Assembly: GCA_022820945.1 (NCBI GenBank)
Contig: JAJEEP010000009.1
Location: forward strand, 1 to 34,480
Direction of reading: 5' to 3'
Length of the DNA: 34,480 nucleotides
From: Alphaproteobacteria bacterium
GTDB lineage: Bacteria > Pseudomonadota > Alphaproteobacteria > UBA828
Part shown: in pieces, positions 16,220 to 25,135 of the stretch
Numbering within the stretch: position 1 is the stretch's first letter
Layout of the letters: each line of letters starts with the position of its first letter
Position numbers and translations under genes: made by a program
Notes under the pieces: model-generated
Databases searched by the model: none
What the model saw: the letters and a program-made list of their open reading frames with translations, nothing else
What the model was told of the DNA's origin: nothing

Positions 16220-16840
16220 ATGATTTCGCGCCGTTTCCTGGTTGGGGCAATGGTGGCCGTTTCGGCCACTGCGCTGCTGGTGCCGGTCGCGCCCGCCCGC
16301 GCCGCCGGCATCGGGGAGAGGCCCGGCGACCTGGCGGTCGGCGACCCCGACGCGCCGGTCACCTTGATCGAGTTTTTCTCGCTCACTTGCCCCCATTGCG
16401 AGTGGTTCCACAAGAACATCTACAACCGGCTCAAGTCGGACTACGTGGATACCGGCAAGCTGCGCTTCGTGGCGCGCGACTTCCCTCTCAACGCGCCCGC
16501 GTTGCATGCGGCGATGCTTGCTCATTGCGCCGGCCGGGACCGCTATTTCACGTTCGTCGATGTGCTGTTCCAGACTTTCGACGACTGGGCGAGCTCGCGC
16601 GACTACACGGACAAGCTCGCCCAGATCGGTGAGCTGGGCGGCGTCAGCCGGGACCAGTTCGAGGCGTGCCTGAACGACAAGGCCCTCGAAAACGCGATAT
16701 TCCAATCGATAGCCGACGGCCAGGCCGCATACGACGTGAGCGGAACGCCGACACTGGTCGTCAATGGCGAGAGATACGAGGGCAAGATGACCTTCGACGC
16801 GCTTGCCAGGCATATCGACCGCCTCCTCTCGGGGTCGTAG
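16220..16840 (+). CDS. DsbA-family periplasmic thiol oxidoreductase
   Basis: This 206-residue protein begins with a signal peptide (basic RR, hydrophobic core, cleavage near APARA-AG at about residue 28). The thioredoxin-fold active site CPHC is at residues 57-60 and the cis-proline loop is SGTPT. The fold EFFSLTCPHCEWFH and TPTLVVNGERYEG match DsbA-type oxidases that introduce disulfides into exported proteins. The C-x-x-C pair and overall length are closest to the DsbA/BdbD group found next to smc in alphaproteobacteria. The ATG is 10 bp after the methyltransferase stop, so a shared transcript is likely. Confidence 0.9.
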   Translation: MISRRFLVGAMVAVSATALLVPVAPARAAGIGERPGDLAVGDPDAPVTLIEFFSLTCPHCEWFHKNIYNRLKSDYVDTGKLRFVARDFPLNAPALHAAMLAHCAGRDRYFTFVDVLFQTFDDWASSRDYTDKLAQIGELGGVSRDQFEACLNDKALENAIFQSIADGQAAYDVSGTPTLVVNGERYEGKMTFDALARHIDRLLSGS

Positions 16841-16855
16841 ACGGAGCGCGCGGCC

Positions 16856-19800
16856 GTGCAGGTTACGAAGCTCAGGGTCGCGGGCTTCAAGTCCTTCGTC
16901 GAGCCGACGGAACTGCACATCGAGCCGGGGCTCACCGGAATCGTAGGTCCCAACGGCTGCGGCAAGTCGAACCTCGTCGAGGCGATGCGCTGGGTCATGG
17001 GCGAGACCGCGCCCCGCCAGATGCGCGGCGGCGGCATGGAGGACGTGATCTTCGGCGGCACCGCCCGCCGCCCGGCATATGACATCGCCGGGGTCACGCT
17101 CAGCCTCGACAATTCTGACCGGACTGCGCCGCGAGAGTTGAGTGACGCCGCCGAGATCGAGGTGACGCGCCTCATAGAGCGTGGCGAGGGCTCGACCTAT
17201 ACCGTCAACGGCAGCGAGGTCCGCGCCCGCGACGTGCAGCTCCTGTTCGCCGACGCCGCCACCGGCGCACACAGCGCCGCGCTGGTGGGGCAGGGGCGCA
17301 TCGGCGACATCATCGGCGCGAAGCCGGTCCAGCGCCGGGACCTTCTCGAAGAAGCGGCCGGCATCACAGGCCTGCACGCCAGGCGCCACGAGGCCGAGCT
17401 GAAGCTCCGGGCGGCGGAGACCAATCTCGAGCGTCTGCAGGACGTGATCGGCACGCTGGAGACGCAGCTGCGCGATCTCGAGCGGCAGGCGCGCCACGCG
17501 AAGAGGTACAAGCGGCTCTCGGAGAGGATTCGCGAGACCGAGGCGACGCTGCTCCTGGTGCGCTGGTTGGCCGCCCGGGCCCGAGTCGAGGAGGTGACGC
17601 AGCAGGCGGATGACGCCGCCCGCCGGGTTGCCGAGGCGACCGAGAACGCTGCCCAGGCCGCGCGCCGCCAGGCGGACGCCGAGGCGGTTCTGCCCGAGCG
17701 CCGCCAGCAGGAAGCGGAGCGTGCCGCGGCCCTGCATCGGCTGCGGATCGAACATGAGCGTCTGGCCGAGGAGGAGGAGCGCGTCGCGGGCGCCCGTGAG
17801 GAGAACGCACGCAGGCGGTCCCAGATCGCCGCCGATATCGAACGCGAAGAGTCCCTCGCGCGGGATGCAGAAACGGCGCAGGAGCGCGTCGACGAGATCC
17901 GCGAGAGGCTGGCCCGTGCGGCCGAGGGCGATGCCGCGGCCGAGGCGGCGGCGCGCACCGCACGGGAGGAGGCTCGCGCCGAGGTCGAGGCGGTCGAGCA
18001 GCGCCTTGCGGCGCTCGCCCAGGAGCGCGCCAGGGCCGGGGCGGAGCGTGAAGCGCTGGGCAGGCAGATTGACGAGGCGCGAAGCCGACTCGCCCGGCTC
18101 GAGCCCGACCTCGCGCAGGCGCGGGAGGAGCGCGCTGCGCTGGAGAGAGCCGAGCCCACCGTGGATGCTCTGACGGCGGCCGAAGCGGCGGAGCAGGATC
18201 AGGCCGCGCGCTTCGAGGCCGCGCGCGCCGAGTTGCAAGAGGCGGAGGCGGCGCGGGCCGGGGCCGTGGACCACGAACGCGCGCTCCGCGAAGAGCTGCG
18301 CGAGGCCGACGCCGCGCTCGCGGGCAGCGAAGCTGAACGAGCGGCCCTCACCGCGCTGCTGGACGACCCGACCGCCGGACCCGGCCGGGCGCTCTGGGAT
18401 CGGGTTACGGTCAAGCCCGGTTTCGAGGCAGCCGTTGGTGCCGCGCTCGGCGACGACCTTCAGGCCAGCACGGACACCGACGCGCCGGTGTACTGGCGCA
18501 CGCTATCGCGGTCGGGCGATCCGGCGCCACTGCCTGAAGGTGCTGCGCCGCTGGCGGATGCGGTGCGCGCGCCCGAAGCGCTGGCGGCACGCCTCGCCCA
18601 GATCGGGGTGGTGGCGGAGGCGGACGGGGCGCGGCTGCAGTCGTCGCTCAGCACCGGCCAGCGCCTGGTGAGCAAGGAAGGCTCGCTCTGGCGCTGGGAC
18701 GGCTTCACGGTAACCGCCGAGGCGCCGACCGCGGCAGCCCGCCGACTGGAGGCGCGCAACAGGTTGGTCGTGCTGGCGGAGACCTGCGCACAAGCGGAAG
18801 GTGACAAGCGCACGGCGGAGAACGCGGTCGCAGCGGCGGCTGCGGCCAGAGAAGACGCTGAATCGGCTTGCCGGCGCTCCCGCACGCTTGCCGACGAGGC
18901 GGCAGAGGACTTGCGGACGGCAAGAGAAGCGCGTGCGACGGCCTCGACCGAGGCTGCGGCAGCGCGCTCGCGTCTCGCCGCACTCGACGAGACCGCGGCG
19001 CGGCTCGAACATGAAATCGCCGAGACCGGAGAGGCGGAGCGCGCTGCCTGCACCGCGCTTGACGCGCTGCCCGCAGAGGGCGCCCACGGTGAGGACGAGA
19101 GCGAACGGCTGCGGACCACTCTCGTGGGACTTCGCGCGCGCCACGAGGAGGCTGCCCAACGCCATCACCAGGTTGCGCAGGCGGCGGATGGACGCGGCGC
19201 CCGGCTCGCCGAGCTGGGGCGGGAAAGCGAGGGCTGGGCAACGCGCGCTGGCAGCGCGAGGAAGCGGCTCAGCGAGCTCGCCGACCGCCTTGACGAGGCC
19301 CAGTCGGAGCAGACGGCACTCGACGCGCGGCCGGCCGAGCTCGAAGCGCGGCGCGCCGGGCTTCTCGGCACGATCGAGGCGGCGCAGGGCGAGCACCGCG
19401 CCGCAGTCGATGCCCTGACGAGCGCCGAGACCGAGGCGAAGGCGACGGCCGCCGCGCTCAAGCACGCCGAGGCGGTACTGGGCGAGGCGCGTGAGGCTGC
19501 GGCCCGGCTGGACGGCCTCATGACCGAGGCCGGGCAGGCGGAGACGGTTGCCGGCGCCCAGATCACGGAGCGCCTCGGCGTCGCGCCGGAGCAGGCGCAG
19601 GAGATTGCCGGGCTCGATCCCGATGCCGAAGCGGTGGAGATCAAGCTGCAGCGGCTGACGCGCGAGCGCGAGAACATCGGCGCCGTGAACCTGCGGGCCG
19701 AAGAGGAAGCGGGTGAGCTCGACGCGCGCATTCGGGAGATGCAGGAGTCCCGCGCGGACCTGCTGGAGGCGATCGGGCGCCTGCGCCGGGGCATCGCCGG

Positions 19801-20302
19801 CCTCAACCGCGAGGGTCGGGAGCGGATGCTGGCGGCGTTCGGCCAGATCGACGGGCACTTCCGGCGGCTCTTCACCGAGCTGTTCGCCGGCGGCAAGGCG
19901 CATCTCGCGCTGGTCGATTCGGACGACCCCCTGGAGGCAGGCCTGGAGGTGGTGGCAAGCCCGCCCGGCAAGCGGCCTCAATCGCTCTCGCTGCTTTCCG
20001 GCGGCGAGAAGGCGCTGACCGCCATCGCGCTGCTCTTCGCCGCGTTCCTCACCAACCCGGCGCCGATCTGCGTGCTGGACGAGGTGGACGCGCCGCTCGA
20101 CGACAGCAACGTGGAGCGCTTCTGCACGCTCATCGCGAAGCTGGCCGGCGAGACCGACACGCGCTTCATCGTCGTCACCCACCATCGCATCACCATGGCC
20201 CGAGTCGACCGGCTGTTCGGCGTCACCATGGTGGAGCAGGGGGTCTCCGAGCTGGTCTCGGTCGATCTGGAGCGCGCCGTGCAGTTGCGCGAGAGCGCCT
20301 GA
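16856..20302 (+). CDS. smc: Chromosome segregation protein SMC
   Basis: This 1148-residue condensin subunit compacts and separates sister chromosomes. The Walker A motif GPNGCGKSN is at 31-39, followed by a long coiled coil very rich in Ala, Glu and Arg. A flexible hinge lies at roughly 490-630, where the heptad pattern stops (ALWDRVTVKPGFEAAVG). A second coiled coil follows, then the ABC signature LSGGEK (1047-1052) and Walker B LDEVDAPLDD with D1075 and E1076. It starts with GTG and has GGAG 9 bp upstream. The dsbA stop lies 15 bp before. scpA and scpB are not in this window. Confidence 0.97.
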   Translation: MQVTKLRVAGFKSFVEPTELHIEPGLTGIVGPNGCGKSNLVEAMRWVMGETAPRQMRGGGMEDVIFGGTARRPAYDIAGVTLSLDNSDRTAPRELSDAAEIEVTRLIERGEGSTYTVNGSEVRARDVQLLFADAATGAHSAALVGQGRIGDIIGAKPVQRRDLLEEAAGITGLHARRHEAELKLRAAETNLERLQDVIGTLETQLRDLERQARHAKRYKRLSERIRETEATLLLVRWLAARARVEEVTQQADDAARRVAEATENAAQAARRQADAEAVLPERRQQEAERAAALHRLRIEHERLAEEEERVAGAREENARRRSQIAADIEREESLARDAETAQERVDEIRERLARAAEGDAAAEAAARTAREEARAEVEAVEQRLAALAQERARAGAEREALGRQIDEARSRLARLEPDLAQAREERAALERAEPTVDALTAAEAAEQDQAARFEAARAELQEAEAARAGAVDHERALREELREADAALAGSEAERAALTALLDDPTAGPGRALWDRVTVKPGFEAAVGAALGDDLQASTDTDAPVYWRTLSRSGDPAPLPEGAAPLADAVRAPEALAARLAQIGVVAEADGARLQSSLSTGQRLVSKEGSLWRWDGFTVTAEAPTAAARRLEARNRLVVLAETCAQAEGDKRTAENAVAAAAAAREDAESACRRSRTLADEAAEDLRTAREARATASTEAAAARSRLAALDETAARLEHEIAETGEAERAACTALDALPAEGAHGEDESERLRTTLVGLRARHEEAAQRHHQVAQAADGRGARLAELGRESEGWATRAGSARKRLSELADRLDEAQSEQTALDARPAELEARRAGLLGTIEAAQGEHRAAVDALTSAETEAKATAAALKHAEAVLGEAREAAARLDGLMTEAGQAETVAGAQITERLGVAPEQAQEIAGLDPDAEAVEIKLQRLTRERENIGAVNLRAEEEAGELDARIREMQESRADLLEAIGRLRRGIAGLNREGRERMLAAFGQIDGHFRRLFTELFAGGKAHLALVDSDDPLEAGLEVVASPPGKRPQSLSLLSGGEKALTAIALLFAAFLTNPAPICVLDEVDAPLDDSNVERFCTLIAKLAGETDTRFIVVTHHRITMARVDRLFGVTMVEQGVSELVSVDLERAVQLRESA

Positions 20303-20384
20303 GCTCGAGCACGCAAATTTCCGCGACACGATTTCCTGTTTTATTTCAGCTCTTTAGGGAGTTCTTCGGCGTCTCTTCCCCGGC

Positions 20385-20413
20385 TTGACAGGGGGCAGGG
20401 CAGACCCTATGGT
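20385..20413 (+). promoter_or_regulatory. Promoter of the F0 ATP synthase operon
   Basis: A perfect -35 hexamer TTGACA (20385-20390) is followed by a 17-bp spacer and TATGGT (20408-20413). Transcription would begin near 20420, giving a leader of about 47 nt before atpI. The preceding smc gene ends 82 bp upstream, so the operon has its own start. Confidence 0.75.
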
Positions 20414-20466
20414 GCGCTCGCTTTTCGACTGCGGGGCACGCGCGCGCCCTGGCCGAGCGGGTTTGC

Positions 20467-20817
20467 ATGGACGACAAACCACGGCCATCCCTGGAGGATC
20501 TGGACTCCCGGCTGCGCAAGGCCCGAGGCGGGAACGAGTCGGGCAATCGGGGCCGATTGCCCGGCACGCGTCTTGGGCAAGCGCTGCACCTCGCGATCGA
20601 AATGGCGGCCGCGCTGGCCGTCGGCGGTGGCATTGGCTGGCTGCTCGACGAATGGCTCGGTACAAGGCCGTGGCTGTTCGTGGTCTTCATCTTCGTGGGG
20701 ATCGCGGCCGGCATCCTGAATGCGTTTCGGGCGGCACAGAGAATGGGGGCCACGCCGCTTTCCCGCGAGAGCGTGGAAGAGCGGGGTGACGAAGAGGACG
20801 AGCGAAGCCAGGGGTAG
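20467..20817 (+). CDS. atpI: ATP synthase accessory protein AtpI
   Basis: This 116-residue membrane protein leads the F0 operon. Its first 40 residues are charged; two hydrophobic segments follow at about 41-62 (LAIEMAAALAVGGGIGWLLDEW) and 68-88. The C-terminus is acidic. AtpI/AtpZ proteins assist assembly of the c-ring or carry Mg2+/Ca2+. Here the GGIGWLLDEWLGT motif is characteristic of the group. It is followed, after 8 bp, by atpB. The ribosome binding site before the ATG is weak. Confidence 0.88.
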   Translation: MDDKPRPSLEDLDSRLRKARGGNESGNRGRLPGTRLGQALHLAIEMAAALAVGGGIGWLLDEWLGTRPWLFVVFIFVGIAAGILNAFRAAQRMGATPLSRESVEERGDEEDERSQG

Positions 20818-20825
20818 GACGGCCA

Positions 20826-21599
20826 GTGGCAACGACGGATAACGGCGCCGCCGGGCATAACGGCGACGCGCATCACGGCCCGCTCGATCAATTCGCGATC
20901 AACCGCTACGTCGAGATCGACCTCGGCGGCTTCGACGCGTCGTTCACCAACTCGGCGCTGATGATGTGCGTGACCGTGATCGTCATCACGCTGCTGACCA
21001 CGGTGGGCATGGGCCGCGGGCGGCTGGTGCCGGGGCGCGTGCAGTCCATCGTGGAGATGAGCTACGAGATGATCGCCCGAATGCTGGGCGACATCGTGGG
21101 CGGCCGCGGCGCGCAAAAATTCTTCCCGTTCGTGTTCAGCCTGTTCATGTTCCTGCTGCTCGGCAACGTACTCGGGCTGATTCCCTACTCCTTCACCTTC
21201 ACCAGCCACATAATCGTGACGCTTGCGTTCGCGCTGGTGGTCTTCGTCGGTGTGACGATTCTCGCGATCGTCATCCACAAGCACCGCTTCCTGACCTTCT
21301 TCCTGCCGCCCGGTGTGCCGATGTGGATGGCGCCGCTGCTGGTGCCGATCGAGGTCGTCTCCTACATGGCGCGGCCGATCAGCCTCTCCGTGCGGCTCTT
21401 CGCCAACATGATGGCAGGGCACTCGATCCTGCACGTGTTCGGCGCCTTCGTCTTCGTCCTGAGCTTCGCCGGCGTCCTGCCCTTCGCGTTCATCGTGGCA
21501 CTCTACGGGCTCGAACTGCTGGTCGCCGTGCTCCAGGCCTACGTCTTCACCATTCTGACCTGCCTCTACATCCGCGACGCGATCGAGTTGCATCACTAA
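20826..21599 (+). CDS. atpB: F0F1 ATP synthase subunit a
   Basis: Subunit a forms the proton half-channels next to the c-ring in the inner membrane. The 257-residue protein has five or more hydrophobic helices and the essential Arg190 in RPISLSVRLFANMMAGH. The C-terminal helix shows GLELLVAVLQAYVFTIL, typical of the family. It starts with GTG, with AGGA 6 bp upstream overlapping the atpI stop. The N-terminus has a His/Asp-rich tail (GHNGDAHHGPLDQF). Confidence 0.97.
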   Translation: MATTDNGAAGHNGDAHHGPLDQFAINRYVEIDLGGFDASFTNSALMMCVTVIVITLLTTVGMGRGRLVPGRVQSIVEMSYEMIARMLGDIVGGRGAQKFFPFVFSLFMFLLLGNVLGLIPYSFTFTSHIIVTLAFALVVFVGVTILAIVIHKHRFLTFFLPPGVPMWMAPLLVPIEVVSYMARPISLSVRLFANMMAGHSILHVFGAFVFVLSFAGVLPFAFIVALYGLELLVAVLQAYVFTILTCLYIRDAIELHH

Positions 21600-21656
21600 G
21601 CGGCGAGACGCAGGTCGCAAGCCACAAACTCCGAACAAACCGAGGGAACCAGGATC

Positions 21657-21896
21657 ATGGAAGCAGATGCAGCGAAACTGCTCGGTCAGCTCATCGGCGG
21701 CGGTCTCGCCACGATCGGTGTGGCGGGCTCCGGTGTCGGTATCGGCATCATCTTCGGCAACTACGTCTCCGCAGCGGGACGCAACCCGGCGGCGGCGCCG
21801 AAGCTGTTCGGTAACGTGCTGCTGGGCTTCGCGCTGACCGAGGCGATCGCGCTGTTCGCGCTCGTCATGGCCTTCATCATCCTGTTCGGCTCCTGA
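21657..21896 (+). CDS. atpE: F0F1 ATP synthase subunit c
   Basis: This 79-residue hairpin protein makes the rotating c-ring. Two hydrophobic helices flank the polar loop GRNPAA (about 41-46). The proton-carrying acid is Glu62 in ALTEAIALF. The first helix has the packing motif GSGVGIG (24-30). A Glu ion site with no obvious sodium-ligand pattern suggests proton coupling. The ATG is preceded by GAGGGAACCAGGA. A 57-bp gap after atpB is the widest in the operon and may help set the high c-subunit expression. Confidence 0.97.
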   Translation: MEADAAKLLGQLIGGGLATIGVAGSGVGIGIIFGNYVSAAGRNPAAAPKLFGNVLLGFALTEAIALFALVMAFIILFGS

Positions 21897-21940
21897 TCGA
21901 CGGCAGTCCGGCTGCCTGAGACGGAGGCAGGAGGCGCCCG

Positions 21941-22432
21941 ATGCCACAACTCGAGATGGGGGACTACGCGCCCCAGATCTTCTGGCTGGTCGTCACCTTC
22001 GTCGCGCTCATGGTGATCATGTGGTCCGTGGGCCTGCCGCGGATCCGCCGCGTCATCGAGGCGCGCGAATCGAAGATCAGCGACGACCTGGCCGAGGCGG
22101 AGAGCGCGAAGGGCAGGGCGGAAGCCGCGCTCAAGGCCTACGAGGAGGCGCTGGCGGAGGCGCGCTCCAAGGCCCACGGCGTGCTCGCCGAGACCCAGGC
22201 GAAGCTCTCGGCGGAGGCGGACGCGCTGCGCGCGGAGCTCGACGCCGATCTCGCGGCCAAGGCTGCGGAGGCGGAGGCGCGTATCCAGGAGACGCGCGCC
22301 GCAGCGCTCGCCAGCCTGCGCGACGTGGCGGGCGACGTGGCCCGTTCCGCGACCGAGCGGCTGGTGGGCACCGCACCTTCCGAGGTCGCGGCCCGCGCGG
22401 CGGTCGAGGCCAGCATGGGCGAGGGGCGCTGA
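21941..22432 (+). CDS. atpF': F0F1 ATP synthase subunit b'
   Basis: This 163-residue peripheral stalk subunit has one transmembrane helix near residues 12-30 (QIFWLVVTFVALMVIMWSV) and then a long charged coiled coil rich in Ala, Glu and Lys (about 40-150). A second, divergent b-type gene beside atpF is typical of alphaproteobacteria and phototrophs, where b and b' form a heterodimer. The AGGAGG site lies at ideal distance before the ATG. It precedes atpF by 3 bp. Confidence 0.93.
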   Translation: MPQLEMGDYAPQIFWLVVTFVALMVIMWSVGLPRIRRVIEARESKISDDLAEAESAKGRAEAALKAYEEALAEARSKAHGVLAETQAKLSAEADALRAELDADLAAKAAEAEARIQETRAAALASLRDVAGDVARSATERLVGTAPSEVAARAAVEASMGEGR

Positions 22433-22435
22433 ACC

Positions 22436-22993
22436 ATGAAGAAGATGGTGCGCAAGCCCGAGTTCTGGGTCATCGTCGCCGCCTGCGTCTTCGTCGTCGT
22501 CGGCAGCCAGATCACCGAGTCGGCCAACTTCTGGATCCTGATCGCCTTCATCACCTTCTTCGGCGCCTTCGGCCGCGCGGCGTACAAGAAGGTGACCGAG
22601 ATCCTCGACAAGCGGGCGGAGCGGATCAAGAACGAGCTCGACGAGGCGGCGGCACTCCGCGCCGAAGCGCAAGCGCTGCTGGCGGAGCACGAGCGCAAGC
22701 GCCAGGAGGCTGAGGAAGAGGCGCGCCAGATGGTGGAGCACGCCAAGGCGGAGGCCGAGCGCCACGCGGCGGAAGCGCGCGTCGCGCTCGAGGAGACCAT
22801 GAAGCGCCGCGCCGCGCTCGCCGAGCAGCGCATCGCCCGCGCCGAGGAAGAGGCGATGCGGGAAGTGCGCCAGACCGCCGCAGTGCTGGCCATCGAGGCG
22901 GCGCGCCGTCTCATGAGTGAGACGATCGACGAAGACCGCGCCAACCGGATGATCGAGGAATCGATCCAGGAGGTTCGCGACCGGCTCAACTGA
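22436..22993 (+). CDS. atpF: F0F1 ATP synthase subunit b
   Basis: This 185-residue partner of the b' subunit anchors the stator. Hydrophobic segments at about 10-24 and 32-46 precede a long coiled coil (VTEILDKRAERIKNELDEA onward) and a C-terminal part that would bind the delta subunit. It starts 3 bp after atpF', consistent with balanced translation. It is the last gene of the F0 operon. A 6-bp inverted repeat, CTGACC/GGTCAG (22990-23009), overlaps its stop codon and might be a weak terminator. The F1 genes are elsewhere. Confidence 0.93.
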   Translation: MKKMVRKPEFWVIVAACVFVVVGSQITESANFWILIAFITFFGAFGRAAYKKVTEILDKRAERIKNELDEAAALRAEAQALLAEHERKRQEAEEEARQMVEHAKAEAERHAAEARVALEETMKRRAALAEQRIARAEEEAMREVRQTAAVLAIEAARRLMSETIDEDRANRMIEESIQEVRDRLN

Positions 22994-23050
22994 CCCACGC
23001 GCCGGTCAGCATGATGGCCGCGCTGCGGGTGCGGCGCGGGAGGCGCGACT

Positions 23051-24238
23051 GTGTACAAGGGCATGTACACGTACCCCTGGGACCTGGTGGACGAGGGCAT
23101 CGGCGCGGCCACGGGCCGGATGCGCGACTGCGGCATCAACACGGTCACCCTCGCCGCGAGCTACCATGCCGGCAAGTTCCTGCGGCCCCACTCGCCGGCG
23201 GGCAGGGTGTACTTCCCTGAGGACGGCACGGTCTACGTCCGCCCACGCGCGGACCGCTACGGCGCGATCGAGCCGATCCAGAGCAAGCTCGCGGGTGAGC
23301 GCGACGTCTTCGCCGAGCTTGCGGCCGCCGCGCCCGACATGGGCCGCGTCGCCTGGACCGTGTGCTTGCACAACACGCCGCTCGGCATGCGCCATCCCGA
23401 GTTCACGGTGCGCAACTGCTACGGCGATTCCTACGTCTACAGCCTGTGCCCGGCCTACGAGGAGGTGCGCCGCTACGTCGTGACGCTCTGCGTCGACATG
23501 GCCGAACGCTACGAGCTCGACGGGCTGGCGCTGGAGACCCCCGGGTTCCTGCCCTTCGATCACGGCTTTCACCACGAGTTCTTCCTGGTACCGATGAACC
23601 GCTGGGCCGGCTGGCTGCTCGGGCTCTGCTTCTCCGAAGGCACCATCGCCGCGGCCGAAGCGCGCGGGATCGACGCCGAGCGGCTGCGCTGGCAGGCCTG
23701 CGCGGCGCTCGACGCGTTCTTCGCCCGGCCGGAGCCGGTGCCCGACCACATCGCCGCCGAGTGGTGGATCGCCGACCTGATCGCAGATCCGGAGTGGGCC
23801 GTGTTCCTGAGCTGGCGCTGCCAGCTGGTGGCGGACCTGGTGGCCGAGGTGCGCGCGGCGTTGCCGAAGGAGACCTCGCTCGCGGTGATCCCCACGGTGC
23901 AGCGGCCGACGGCCGCGGCCTGGTCCGAAGGGACCGATCTACGCCTGCTCGCGGAAGCTGCGGATACGCTGGAGGTCCCGGCCTACGAGGCGAGCGCGGC
24001 GGCGGTCGCGCTCGACGCCGGCGACGTGCGCCGCCGGGCGGGAGCGGACGCGCGGATCAGCTACATCCTGCGCCCGGCCCACCCCGACCTCGCGAACGGG
24101 GCGGAGACTGCCGCCGCCGCGCGCGCGCTGAAGGTGGGTCGGCTGCAGGGAATCGCGTTCTACAACTATGGCCACGTCGCGCTCAGCGGGCTCGACCGGG
24201 TGCGCGAGGCGCTGGCCGTGCTGGAGGAGGCGTCGTGA
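23051..24238 (+). CDS. Unrecognised 395-residue protein, possibly TIM-barrel
   Basis: I do not recognise this protein securely. Alternating strand-like and helix-like segments (GINTVTLAASYHA, YELDGLALETPGF, RISYILRPAHPD, LQGIAFYNYGH) suggest a (beta/alpha)8 barrel like those of glycoside-hydrolase-related families. Candidate acidic or His residues lie in LALETPGF and FDHGFHHEFF. There is no signal peptide, so it is cytosolic. The GTG at 23051 has GGGAGG about 7 bp upstream; the ATG at 23063 is an alternative. Its TGA overlaps the SDR ATG (TGATG), so the two are translationally coupled, suggesting a joint role in carbohydrate or polyol metabolism. That role is inference. Confidence 0.7.
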   Translation: MYKGMYTYPWDLVDEGIGAATGRMRDCGINTVTLAASYHAGKFLRPHSPAGRVYFPEDGTVYVRPRADRYGAIEPIQSKLAGERDVFAELAAAAPDMGRVAWTVCLHNTPLGMRHPEFTVRNCYGDSYVYSLCPAYEEVRRYVVTLCVDMAERYELDGLALETPGFLPFDHGFHHEFFLVPMNRWAGWLLGLCFSEGTIAAAEARGIDAERLRWQACAALDAFFARPEPVPDHIAAEWWIADLIADPEWAVFLSWRCQLVADLVAEVRAALPKETSLAVIPTVQRPTAAAWSEGTDLRLLAEAADTLEVPAYEASAAAVALDAGDVRRRAGADARISYILRPAHPDLANGAETAAAARALKVGRLQGIAFYNYGHVALSGLDRVREALAVLEEAS

Positions 24239-25026
24239 TGCGCTTCGAGGGAAAGGCGGCCCTGGTCACCGGCGGGGGCGGCGGCATCGGCAGCGCCATC
24301 GCGCTCAGGCTGGCGGAGGAGGGCGCCGCGGTCGGCGTGCTCGACCGCCGGGGCGAGGCGGCGGCCGACGTGGCGGTGCGGGTGGAGGCGGCGGGAGGCC
24401 GCGCACTGGCGCTTGCTGCCGAGATCACCGACCCGGACTCCGTCGCCGCCGCGCTGACGCAGATGACGGACGCCATCGGCGCGCCGGACGTGCTGGTCAA
24501 CAACGCGGCCTGGGCGGTCAAGGGTGACCTGGAGAGCACCGCGCTTGCCGACTGGCAGGCGGAGCTGCAAATCGACCTGGACGGCCAGTTCGTCTGCGCC
24601 AAGGCCGTGCTGCCCGGCATGGTCGCGTGCGGCGCGGGCGCCATCGTCAACATCGGCTCGGTGAACGGCCTGGTGGCGCTCGGCAACCCGGCCTATAGCG
24701 CTGCCAAGGCCGGGCTGCTCAGCTTTACCCGCTCGCTCGCGGTGGAATACGGGCCCAAGGGTGTCCGTACCAACATGGTCTCGCCCGGCACGGTGGAGAC
24801 GGATATCGAGACTTGGCGCATCCGGCGCGAGAAGAACCCGCAGATCTTCGATCAGCTCGCCCGCTGGTATCCGGTGGGCCGCGTCGGCCAACCAGAGGAT
24901 ATCGCTGCTGCCGTCGCCTTTGTCGCCGCCGACGAAGCGGGCTTCGTCAACGGCGCCAACCTGGTGGTCGACGGCGGCCTGACCGCCGGCCTCCCGGTGA
25001 TGATCGAGGAGTTGATCCTCGAATAG
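24238..25026 (+). CDS. SDR-family oxidoreductase
   Basis: This is a 262-residue classical short-chain dehydrogenase/reductase. TGGGGGIG (11-18) binds the cofactor, NNAAW at 88-92 stabilises the fold, and the catalytic Ser141, Tyr153 and Lys157 are present (SVNGL, AYSAAKAG). Asp in GVLDRRG at the end of the second strand favours NAD over NADP. The C-terminal GFVNGANLVVDGGLTAGLPV is typical. It starts at the ATG in the TGATG overlap with the unrecognised upstream gene; a GTG one codon earlier is also in frame. Substrate unknown, likely a hydroxy acid, polyol or sugar. Confidence 0.93.
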   Translation: MRFEGKAALVTGGGGGIGSAIALRLAEEGAAVGVLDRRGEAAADVAVRVEAAGGRALALAAEITDPDSVAAALTQMTDAIGAPDVLVNNAAWAVKGDLESTALADWQAELQIDLDGQFVCAKAVLPGMVACGAGAIVNIGSVNGLVALGNPAYSAAKAGLLSFTRSLAVEYGPKGVRTNMVSPGTVETDIETWRIRREKNPQIFDQLARWYPVGRVGQPEDIAAAVAFVAADEAGFVNGANLVVDGGLTAGLPVMIEELILE

Positions 25027-25071
25027 GCGCACCCCCGGCCATCCCTTCCTTCAGTACTCAAACAGGTTCCC

Positions 25072-25100
25072 TTGCGCGCTCTTCCGACGTGACCTACTAG
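25072..25100 (+). promoter_or_regulatory. Candidate promoter of the GFA-family gene
   Basis: TTGCGC (25072-25077), a 17-bp spacer and TACTAG (25095-25100) give a plausible sigma-70-type pair about 36 bp before the ATG at 25136. Both hexamers deviate from consensus. Confidence 0.35.
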
Positions 25101-25135
25101 AGGACGAAGGAACTCGATTCTTGAGGGAGGTATCC

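Noticed and set aside
16199..20329. Very long antisense frames over dsbA and smc
   Set aside because: They mirror the Ala/Glu/Arg-rich coiled coil codons of smc. The sense strand carries all ATPase motifs.
22990..23009. Strong terminator after the F0 operon
   Set aside because: Only a 6-bp stem with an 8-nt loop and no T-run, so it is mentioned under atpF and not listed on its own.
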